Program-made: the position numbers and the translations under genes
Shown: piece after piece, positions 37,079 through 45,600 of the stretch
Layout: every line of letters starts with the position of its first letter
Position numbering within the stretch: the first letter of the stretch is position 1
Assembly: GCF_002944315.1 (NCBI RefSeq)
Contig: NZ_CP024311.1
Coordinates: 1,402,501 to 1,466,500 of the forward strand
DNA from: Rhizobium sp. NXC24
Lineage (GTDB): Bacteria > Pseudomonadota > Alphaproteobacteria > Rhizobiales > Rhizobiaceae
DNA length: 64,000 bases
Direction: 5' to 3'
Notes under the pieces: generated by a model
Databases searched by the model: none
Told to the model about the DNA's origin: nothing
Seen by the model: the letters and a program-made list of their open reading frames with translations, nothing else

Positions 37079-38389
37079 TCATATCCGATGATCCTCCACC
37101 GACGCCCAAATCAATGAAAGGGTGGTCCAGAGAACCGCCAAACCAAGCAATATGATCAGCGGTGTGGTGACGCGGTGCGGAAATATGGCTTCGTCCGGAA
37201 GCGCCGGCTTTACGAAGACGGCCAAATAGAGCGTCTTGCGCAGTGCTTCCGCAAGCACTGCGTCGTAATTCCTTTGGGAGGCCTCATAGAGCTTCTCCGC
37301 AATCATCCGGTCTGTGTCGAGCTTGGAGTATTCCAACAGCGCTTGGGCAAGGCTCGCATTTTCCGGCCCGGTGAGCTCCGCTTTCTTCTTATCGATCTGA
37401 GCGTCAAGGCTTTGCAAGGCAAGGCTGAGCTGCTGATAGGTCGGAGACCCCTCGGCATGCGACTGCTTCATCACGAACAGGCGTGTTTCGAATTCGAGCT
37501 TCTGCGCAAGCAATCCCGTTAGCAGTGTACTGCTGTCTTTGGCCTGGGTCTGTGGGCTGAGAAGCCCGGATTGATGTTGGAACTGATTGAGCGCGGCCAG
37601 GGTATCGCTATAGGCTTTCCCGCTCTTTTCGACATCCGCCCGCATGCTTTGCACGATATCGTTGCGTGCGCGCTGCGAGAGCTCGTTGATCAGCGATTCG
37701 CTCTCCTGAATGATGGCGTCGGAGAGCTTTACGGAATCATCCGGCGTGAATGCACGCACCTTCAAGGTGATGATGCCGGAAGACACGTCGATGTAGGCGC
37801 TGACATGGTTTTGCCAATAGGTCAGAAACTCCTCATCGGATTCCGAAGAGCGAAATCGAGATATAAAATCCGCATCCTGCCGCGCGAACATGGATCGATA
37901 GTCGAGTTTCTCACCGATCCGTCTGAGGATCTCGGTGGAGTGAATGAAGCTCGTGACGACATAGGCATCCTGTGAGGCGGAGCGCATGTTGAGAAGGCCT
38001 GACGCCCCGCCGCCACTCTCGGATCCGCCGCTGCCGTCGCCCTTGTCATCCGAACTGGTGCCGGAGAGCGCGCGGACGGCGAAACGGGCTTCGGCAACGT
38101 ACTGATCCGAAGCAATGAAGACGTAATAGATCAAGCTCGCCAGAAACGGCAGGATAACGATCAACAGGAAGCTGATGAGTCGGAGCGGCGGCTTGCCGCC
38201 GGCTTGGGGCACGGGGTCGTGCGTGCCAGGTACCGGCAAATACTCGATGTCTTCCAGATCATTGGGCCGGAGCCGTTCCGGCACCCTGCGTCGAAACAAT
38301 GACGGCAGGATATGACGTGCCGGTTTTACCCGCGGATGTGGCTGATCGATTGTCTCTTCAATGGCTATTTTGGGCATGTCGGCTTGCAT
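37079..38389 (-). CDS. KpsE/RkpR-like capsule export inner-membrane protein (PCP-3), copy 2
   Basis: 436 residues. A cytoplasmic start of about 80 residues, a membrane helix (LRLISFLLIVILPFLASLIYYVF), periplasmic alpha/beta part with a Gly/Ser-rich insertion (SSDDKGDGSGGSESGGGASG), coiled coil (about 235-370), the motif KPALPDEAIFPHRVTTP and a terminal helix. Same family as the 35120-36385 protein, but clearly diverged. The start overlaps the upstream gene by 32 bp (20 bp if the ATG at 38377 is used). Confidence 0.87.
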   Translation of the reverse strand: MQADMPKIAIEETIDQPHPRVKPARHILPSLFRRRVPERLRPNDLEDIEYLPVPGTHDPVPQAGGKPPLRLISFLLIVILPFLASLIYYVFIASDQYVAEARFAVRALSGTSSDDKGDGSGGSESGGGASGLLNMRSASQDAYVVTSFIHSTEILRRIGEKLDYRSMFARQDADFISRFRSSESDEEFLTYWQNHVSAYIDVSSGIITLKVRAFTPDDSVKLSDAIIQESESLINELSQRARNDIVQSMRADVEKSGKAYSDTLAALNQFQHQSGLLSPQTQAKDSSTLLTGLLAQKLEFETRLFVMKQSHAEGSPTYQQLSLALQSLDAQIDKKKAELTGPENASLAQALLEYSKLDTDRMIAEKLYEASQRNYDAVLAEALRKTLYLAVFVKPALPDEAIFPHRVTTPLIILLGLAVLWTTLSLIWASVEDHRI

Positions 38390-39497
38390 TCGTGTTCCGC
38401 AATTCCGGCGCGGTGGGTTTCATCGCCTCACGCACATAATGATCAAAAATCAAATCTTCCTCGAGTATCAGTTCGGCAATATGCAATGAGCGCAATCGCG
38501 TCGCAACGTCCTCCAGGGCGGTATGGCGCGAGAGCAGTGGAAGATCGCCTACGGAGATGCCAAGCAGCTCACCGATCGCGTCCTGAAAGTGAAGGCTGTC
38601 GGCATCGTGCCCGACAATGGTGAAACGCGACAGCAGGTCGACCGCCGCGGCGACATCGCCGCGCGTGACGAGTTGCTCCGGGGTTTTCGCGACCAGTTGG
38701 CGGGTAACGGGGGACAGCAGAACGTTTCTGACGTTCTGCGATGCTTTCTTGAGCGCCGATTTAAGGGACGCCTCGCTTTCGAGATTGACGTCGGCGAAGT
38801 GTTCGGCCGCAGGCGCCAGGATGATCCTGTCTCGGTCGCCGAAGAAGGAGATCTGGGTCTTTGCCATTCGTTTCAAAAGGAATATGCGCAGGGCCAATTC
38901 GTAATATGGGTCCGTAAGCAGAACGATGGCCTTGAATCCCTTGTCGAGAAACTCCTCATAATTCCGCAGCAGCAGCCGCCCACTGATGTAGATCGACTGG
39001 ATGGCATTGAGATGAAAGGCTTGCAGCGCGGTTTCATGGCCGAAGCGTTCCACGGACGACAGCTCATATTGGAAATGGCGGCCGCAGTGATAGTCGAACT
39101 TGGCCATGGGCAGGAGTTGGGTCTCCAGCCGCAGGATCTTCAACGGGACCAGTCGCGACACCTGCGGCCGCCGATAGATCAGCAAGCCGGACTTGGCATC
39201 GTGGATCATGAGCGTATTTCGCTCGGCAATATCCGGAATGATCGATGCATTTAGCTTGAAGCCGACCCGCCCATTCTCATGTCGACCCGAATCCACCACC
39301 GCTTGCTTGATCTGATCGCAGGGCAAGACCATCAGCTCGCCATCCGCATCCGATACCCTGATATGCGGCAGATCGGAAAATCCGTCCGGAATGAGATAGC
39401 CTTCCAGAACTGTGCCCCGATCATATTCGAGATTAAACAGCACGGATGCCCTCCGGCGTCTCAAGCTTGCAGGCAGGAGCGAGGCGTTGGCCTTCAA
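38358..39497 (-). CDS. Unrecognised protein of the capsule operon
   Basis: 379 residues, no signal peptide and no membrane helix. The N-terminal ~110 residues look like a beta-rich domain (RASVLFNLEYDRGTVLEGYLIPDGFSDLPHIRV, LLIYRRPQ); the rest is alpha/beta with FHLNAIQSIYISGRLLLRNYEEFLDKGFKAIVLLTDPYYELALRIFLLKRMA, reminiscent of a nucleotide-sugar or sulfonucleotide enzyme fold, but I cannot place it in a family. It lies between the methyltransferase and the second KpsE-like gene and overlaps the latter, so translation is coupled. A cytoplasmic role in capsule assembly is inferred from position only. Confidence 0.7.
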   Translation of the reverse strand: MKANASLLPASLRRRRASVLFNLEYDRGTVLEGYLIPDGFSDLPHIRVSDADGELMVLPCDQIKQAVVDSGRHENGRVGFKLNASIIPDIAERNTLMIHDAKSGLLIYRRPQVSRLVPLKILRLETQLLPMAKFDYHCGRHFQYELSSVERFGHETALQAFHLNAIQSIYISGRLLLRNYEEFLDKGFKAIVLLTDPYYELALRIFLLKRMAKTQISFFGDRDRIILAPAAEHFADVNLESEASLKSALKKASQNVRNVLLSPVTRQLVAKTPEQLVTRGDVAAAVDLLSRFTIVGHDADSLHFQDAIGELLGISVGDLPLLSRHTALEDVATRLRSLHIAELILEEDLIFDHYVREAMKPTAPELRNTNASRHAQNSH

Positions 39498-39583
39498 CAG
39501 CCGTCAGATTGTCATAGGTGCCTTCAAACACGTCAAGATTATCCAAAATACTCTCAGGCGCCGAGCGTCGGCATGCGTTCCCG

Positions 39584-40444
39584 TCAGGGAGCCGCCTGCG
39601 CTTTGCGTGCCAGGAGAGAAAAGCACGGTCCGCCGGAATGGCCGAAATCCTGATCCTTGACTAGGATGTCGCTGAATCCAAGCTTTTCCAACAGCGTTAA
39701 TATATCGTCTCTGTGCATCCAAAAATGCCGGTCCTTCATACCACCGCAGAAGGACGCGTTCGAGTTGGCATGCTGATAGCTGCGTTCGTAGTAGCGTACC
39801 GGAACGCCCTCGATCATCCTCGTTTCGACCTTTCCGCTGAAAGGATTGCGACGCACATCGCCCGCCGGCATAGCCTCTTCGAGAAAAAAATGCGTCCAGA
39901 TGAAAACGGCACTCGCGCGGCGGGCCAACAGTCTCAAAAACCCTCCGGGATCGGCCATGTGATAGAGGACGCCGGAAGCGACGGCAAAATCATAAACCTC
40001 ATCGTGGTCGGTAAGCCACGCCTGAATATCGCCCAACAAAAACGAAGCGGTGTTGATATCGAGTATTTGCCTTGTCACCAGGCATCGCAGGAAACAGAGC
40101 CGATTTGCTTCGATGGCATCGATTCGTGCCGGACGCTCGCGGTGCAGCATATAAGTATGCATCCCCTCGAGCGGGCCGACTTCCAGAATCGTCTTTCCCT
40201 CAATCGAACCAAACGACCGCAGCGCCCAATCTATTCGGCCGTCCGCATAAAGATGATGTATTCCGGCTTTCAAATTGAGGGCGACGGGAAAGGCGCTGTT
40301 CCAGCCGGGAAGGGCGTCGATCGCATTCTGATGATCGGGTTTGCCCTGCTCATATTGGTCAAATATCGCCTCCAGAGAATTCCCCGTCACCTTTTTCCTG
40401 GATCGCTTTGCAAAACCGAGCATCGATTGCACCTTCATTTCCAT
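39584..40444 (-). CDS. SAM-dependent methyltransferase
   Basis: 286 residues of a class I methyltransferase: motif I TILEVGPLEGMHTYMLHRE (about 84-102), acidic motif II IDAIEANRLCFLR and motif IV DFAVASGVLYHMADPGGFLRLLARR. The sequence following (FIWTHFFLEEAMPAGD) resembles TylF/DUF1698-type sugar or small-molecule methyltransferases. First gene of the minus-strand capsule operon, so it may methylate a sugar residue or cap the glycan chain. Expression starts from the 643-bp divergent region. Confidence 0.85.
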   Translation of the reverse strand: MEMKVQSMLGFAKRSRKKVTGNSLEAIFDQYEQGKPDHQNAIDALPGWNSAFPVALNLKAGIHHLYADGRIDWALRSFGSIEGKTILEVGPLEGMHTYMLHRERPARIDAIEANRLCFLRCLVTRQILDINTASFLLGDIQAWLTDHDEVYDFAVASGVLYHMADPGGFLRLLARRASAVFIWTHFFLEEAMPAGDVRRNPFSGKVETRMIEGVPVRYYERSYQHANSNASFCGGMKDRHFWMHRDDILTLLEKLGFSDILVKDQDFGHSGGPCFSLLARKAQAAP

Positions 40445-41087
40445 CGGTATTTTCGTCCGGTTTTCGAGGCGCCTCTAAGCCGGCATAAGAGGCCGATTTT
40501 CTACCGCTCTGATCCACATCGCCGCGGCGCCTTGAGTGGTCGGCACAATCCACGTCACGGTCTTTTTTCGGGAATAAGCTTTACCCAACCTTGCTTCGAT
40601 TTTCCCTATTATCTGCAAAGAATAAATCTGCCGTTCGGCTAATCTTGGGTTGTCTTATTTGGCTGCCTATATCGGGCACGGTTTAGAGCGCGAGGCTATC
40701 ATAAGCAAGGTACCCTCATAAAAACGAGGAGGTTCTCAGATCCGTTTTTTCCGTTTCGGACGTGCAAGATTTCCAATCTTGCTTGATGTCATTACTTAAG
40801 GAATTCCTTTATCATTCAGTGAATATTAATTAAATTACTTGGAGAATTTCGGTAGAAATTGCCTTATTTCCGTTTTCAGCCTATATCGCATAGGTAGTGC
40901 TGCCATGGCGTGAGTTCGGAAGTATGCTCATAAGAACGCACATAAATTTTTTTAACGGCATTAGTGCAAAATCGGCTTGTTGAGGGGCGCTCACTATGCT
41001 TTTCAGGACGCCGACTGATTTTATGAATAATGCGCTGGCCTGACCGACTCGGTAACAGCAGCCGATATTGATTTTGAGGTTTTTCAA
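40445..41087. promoter_or_regulatory. 643-bp divergent control region of the two capsule operons
   Basis: No gene I can support. The region is A+T-richer than its surroundings, above all 40680-40870. It carries a perfect inverted repeat GCAAGATT-TCC-AATCTTGC (40764-40782) that would suit a dimeric regulator, and a CCTAT/ATAGG repeat near 40880-40895. Promoters for both directions must lie here; I cannot fix their boxes. Confidence 0.55.
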
Positions 41088-42269
41088 TTGATTCGCGTAG
41101 GAGCGGCGTTACTCGTTTGCGTGGTTCTGGCGGGATGTAATTCCGTCTCGAGCGAAGGGCCGCTGGCCGGTGCGATAGATGATGATGCCGGGCAATCGGG
41201 CGTGGAACTCGGGCGCAAGAATGCGGCCGTCTTCGATGTCGTCGATATAAACAGCCGCACGGCGCGCTTTGTCTCGGACTATGTGTCCAGCGCACTCAAT
41301 CGTCGGTTCGGGATAGGCGGCCCTGTCGGACGTGTCGTTATCGGTGTCGGCGATTCGCTGAAAGTGACGATCTTCGAGGCTGGCGCCGACGGTTTGTTCT
41401 CGACGGCCCAGTCGAAGCAGGTATCCCTGGATATTATCGTCCAGCCGGATGGGACTGCAGCCATCCCCTATGCCGGCACGGTCAAGTTTGCGGGCAAGAC
41501 ATTGGAACAGGCCCGTCAAGCGATCCTGGCGGCGCTGGCTACCAAGGCGGTCGAGCCGGACGTTATCGTGACGAGTACCGGTACGTCATCGCGCACGGTG
41601 ACCGTTTCCGGCGCCGTCGGCCGTCCGTCGATGGTTCCTTTGGATCTGATCGGCGAAAAGATCACCCAGGTCATTGCCAAGGCTGGCGGACCGGTCACTC
41701 AGCCTTATGAGACCTATGTGACCTTGGTTCGGGGCAACAGGACCGGAACGGTTCTTCTAAAGTCGATCATCGAACATCCCACTGAAGATATTTACGTTCA
41801 GCCTGGCGATCAGATTTTCCTCGTGCGTGATCCCAGGACCTTTACCCTTCTTGGCGCCGTTAAGGGTGACGGCCGCCTTGAGTTCGGGGCCAACGACTTG
41901 AACCTGCTGGAGGCTGTCGCTCTGGGCCATGGCGCGGTGGATGAAGCCGCCAATGCGCAAGGGTTCTTCCTGTTCCGGTACGAAGAACCGGAAATCGTTC
42001 AGAACCTCCTCGGTGCCGCTCGTTTCCAGGAGCTGGTGCGTAAGGGAATGGCGCCGGATTCCAAGGGACGATATCCGATCGTCTATAGATTCGACATGTC
42101 GCATCCCGACAGTCTCATTGTCGGCCAAACGTTCCCCGTCAAGAGCCGGGACGTCATCTATGTATCGCGTCATCCCTCGGTCGACATTCGGAAATTCCTG
42201 ACGCTGGTCGGTGCGCCGCTTAATATTGCCTCGCAGGGTGCTGCCACCGCTGCCAATCTGGGGCAGTGA
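41088..42269 (+). CDS. rkpU: RkpU/Wza-KpsD-like polysaccharide export lipoprotein
   Basis: 393 residues starting at a TTG (GAGG 8 nt upstream). Lipobox LAGC with the acylated cysteine at residue 17. A Poly_export domain follows (VIGVGDSLKVTIFEAGADGLFS, VQPDGTAAIPYAGTVKFAGKTLEQARQAI) and then SLBB-like repeats (TVTVSGAVGRPSMVPL; FTLLGAVKGDGRLEFGANDLNLLEAVALG). It should form the outer-membrane channel for capsule, working with the KpsE-like proteins. It precedes rkpA, the place where rkpU lies in Sinorhizobium. Confidence 0.85.
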   Translation: MIRVGAALLVCVVLAGCNSVSSEGPLAGAIDDDAGQSGVELGRKNAAVFDVVDINSRTARFVSDYVSSALNRRFGIGGPVGRVVIGVGDSLKVTIFEAGADGLFSTAQSKQVSLDIIVQPDGTAAIPYAGTVKFAGKTLEQARQAILAALATKAVEPDVIVTSTGTSSRTVTVSGAVGRPSMVPLDLIGEKITQVIAKAGGPVTQPYETYVTLVRGNRTGTVLLKSIIEHPTEDIYVQPGDQIFLVRDPRTFTLLGAVKGDGRLEFGANDLNLLEAVALGHGAVDEAANAQGFFLFRYEEPEIVQNLLGAARFQELVRKGMAPDSKGRYPIVYRFDMSHPDSLIVGQTFPVKSRDVIYVSRHPSVDIRKFLTLVGAPLNIASQGAATAANLGQ

Positions 42270-42613
42270 CATTGGCTTGATCGCGGAGGCGGCGCGGAAC
42301 GCGCCTAGCCGCAGTTTCAATGCCGACGTCAGCATATCGCATCGTCGAAAGACTGGCTTTCATTGAGCAACAGAGGATTGCGAGAGCCGGCGGGATGCGT
42401 CTTCCTTTTGAGATTCCGATGGTGGTTCTTCTAGGAAGGGTTGTGGTGAGCCGACCCTGTCCCGCTTCGGATCAGGGTCGTGTTGTTTGTCGATATGGTG
42501 TTCAGCCCTCGGTTTTTGCAGGTGACAACCGCGGACAATTGTGGTGTGAACGGGTGATAAGCAAATATGGCTACTTTCATCCTATGTAATTTTAGAGACG
42601 ACGCCGAGATACT
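42270..42613. other. 344-bp rkpU-rkpA spacer
   Basis: No gene I can support; an 89-codon open frame at 42320-42589 lacks an RBS and any family feature. It contains the hairpin at 42450-42478. Confidence 0.5.
42450..42478 (+). terminator. Stem-loop between rkpU and rkpA
   Basis: CGACCCTG (42450-42457) and CAGGGTCG (42471-42478) pair perfectly around a 13-nt loop, followed by TGTTGTTTG. A weak terminator or attenuator that may separate rkpU from rkpAGHIJ transcription. Confidence 0.5.
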
Positions 42614-45600
42614 ATGACGGTTGAAATTATCGGACGGGCGAGTGTTGCCCCGGGCGCGGATTCGATTGAAGAACTGCACCTCGTCCTCAAGGAAGGACGT
42701 TGCACGGTCAACCGGATCCCCGATGAACGCTGGGATCTCGCACGTTTTTGGCACCCCGTCGTCGGTACGCAAGGGAAAACCTATAGCTACGCCGCCGGCG
42801 TCATGGCCGACATCTACTCTTTTGACCCTGCAGTCTTCGGTCTTTCGCAGCGTGAGGCGATGCAGATGGATCCGCAGCAGCGCATCCTTCTGAACCTCGT
42901 CTGGCGGGCTTTGGAAGATGCGAATTTGCCCGTCGATAGCTTCGAAGGCGAAAGGGTCGGCGTCTATGTCGGCGCTTCCTCGCTTGACCACGGCAATCTC
43001 ACCGCCGAAGATCCGGCCGCTGGCAGCCCGTATTTCATGACGGGCAACACGCTCTCGATCGTTTCCAACCGCATTTCGCATATTTTCGGCCTACATGGCC
43101 CGAGTATGACGATCGATACGGCCTGCTCGTCGTCGCTCGTGGCGCTCGATCAGGCGGTGAGGGCGCTGGAATGCGGCGATATCGATACTGCGATCGTCGG
43201 CGGCATCAACCTTCTGGTTCACCCGCTATCGTTCGTCGGCTTTTCCCAGGCGCGCATGCTGTCGCCGGAAGGGCTTTGCCGCGCCTATGACGATAATGGC
43301 CGCGGTTACGTTCGCGCGGAAGGCGGCGCGGCCATCATCCTGCGCAGGACAGATCGCGCTTTGCGTGAGAAGGATCGCAGTTACGCTCGGCTCCATGCGA
43401 TCGGGGTGAATTCTTCCGGCCGTACAAATGGGATTTCGTTGCCGTCGCGCGATGCACAAGCCGCTTTGCTGCGTTCGATCTATGAAGGGCAGAACATCGA
43501 CGTCAACCGCATAGCCTTCATCGAAGGTCATGGTACGGGGACTAAGGTTGGCGATCCCGCCGAGATTTGGGCGATCGGCAATATCATTGGCCGGAACCGC
43601 CGGGCGCCGGTGCCGGTCGGCTCAATCAAGTCCAATATCGGCCATACCGAGCCCGCCTCCGGTCTTTTCGGCCTGCTGAAGGCGATGATCGCGCTGGAGA
43701 ACAATTTTCTGCCGGCATCGCTGCATTTCGAGCAGCCGAATGAAACCATCGATTTCGAAGGATTGAACGTTCGGGTCAATACATCGGCCATCGAGCTCCT
43801 TCCGGCCAAACGGCCGCGCTTTGCCGGCATCAATTCCTTCGGCTTCGGGGGCACGAACGCCCATGTCGTCATCAGCGATCCCGATCCGGTCGCTCCGCCC
43901 GAACCACCATTGCGGGGCGAGGGCACGATTTTCGTTGCGAGCGCTCATACGGCTTCGGCGCTGTCGAAGCTGCTCGAGGACTACAGGAGCCGGCTCGAAC
44001 GGGCAGAGCCCAAGGAAGCCCGGCAGATCATCGCGGCCGCCGCTGCCAATCGCGAACCGATGCGCCACCGTTTCGCCGCCAAGGCCAAAGACAGCGCCGC
44101 AGTGCTTGCGGCGATCGATGCGCATCTTGACGGTGAAAATTCCGTTGGTGAGGTCGGCGAAGTGCCGGGACAGGCGATCAAGATCGCCTTCGTCTTTTCC
44201 GGCAACGGCTCGCAATGGGCGGGCATGGGCGTCGAGGCTTATCGGGAAAACAGCCATTTCCGGCAGTGTTTTCAGTCGTTCAGCGCGCTCTTCGAATATT
44301 ATCTCGCCGAGAAGCTTACGGATATCCTGGTTTCCTCCGATTTATCCATGCGGCTCGCCGACACCAAGATCGCGCAGCCTCTGCTTTTTGCAATTCAAGC
44401 CTCCCTATCGGACTGCTTCTCGGCGCTCGGTGTGAAGCCCGATGCCGTCTTTGGCCACTCCGTCGGCGAAATCGCCGCCGCCTATGCGGCCAAAGCGCTG
44501 ACGGCAGCCGAAGCGGTCGCGATCGTCGCCAAGCGTTCGCTGCATCAGGATCTTCTCGCCGGAGAAGGCAAGATGGCTGCGGTCGTTCTCAACGAGGATG
44601 CGGCGCTCGCCTTCGCCAAATTGCACGGTCTCCACGACATCTGCATCGCAGCGATCAACGCGCCGAATTCGATAACGATTTCTGGCCCGGTCCATGAGAT
44701 CGAAGCATTCAAGGAGGCAGCTCGCAAGTCGCAGATCGTCGCGCATATCCTCGACATCAACTATCCCTTTCACCATCCGATCATCGATCGGGCAAAGGAC
44801 GCCTTTCTGGCCGATCTGCCTGACGTCGCACCGGATGCCGGCAGCGGCACCTTCATTTCAACGGTAACCGGCGCTGCCTGCGACGGCCGTTTGCTCGATG
44901 CTCAATACTGGTGGCGCAATGTTCGCGATCCCGTGCTTTTCAAGACGGCCTGTCAGGCGGCCATGGCGATGGGATGCAACCTGTTCATTGAAATCGCGCC
45001 GCGCCCGATCCTTTCGAATTACATGACGGAGATCGCCAAGCAGGCGTCCGTCCAGGCGGTTGCCATACCGACATTGCTGCGGGAGCCGCCGCTCTCCGGG
45101 CGGGATCCGGTTTCGCAGGCTTTTGCGCGCGCTGTCGCACATGGCGCGTCGGCGCTGCGTTCGCGCGGCAGCGCCACGCGCAATGCCTTCGTTAAGCTGC
45201 CGTCTTTGCCGTTCGAACCGGTGGAGCTGCGTTCGCAGCCAACAACGGACGAAATCGACATTTTTGGCCGCGACGGCAAGAGCCCTTACACCCTGCTGGG
45301 CTGGCGCACGGACCCCAACGCCTCCACCTGGAAGAACCATCTGGATGCGCATCTCTTCGCCGATCTCGCCGAACATGTCGTCGACGGCAAGTCGATCTTG
45401 CCGGGCAGCGGTTTCATCGAGATCGCCGTCACGGCAGCTCAGCGATATTACCAGACGGATGCGGTTGAGATCGGCAATCTCGAAATCGTCAGACCCTTGG
45501 AACTGCGGCAGGATCGGATGGTGGAACTGTCGACCATCCTTTCCCCGGAGACGGGCGATATCGAGATCCGCTCGCGTGAGAGGCTGAGCAACGACGACTG

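Noticed and set aside
42320..42589. 89-codon ORF between rkpU and rkpA
   Set aside because: No Shine-Dalgarno, no recognisable composition or motif, and it spans the perfect stem-loop at 42450-42478.
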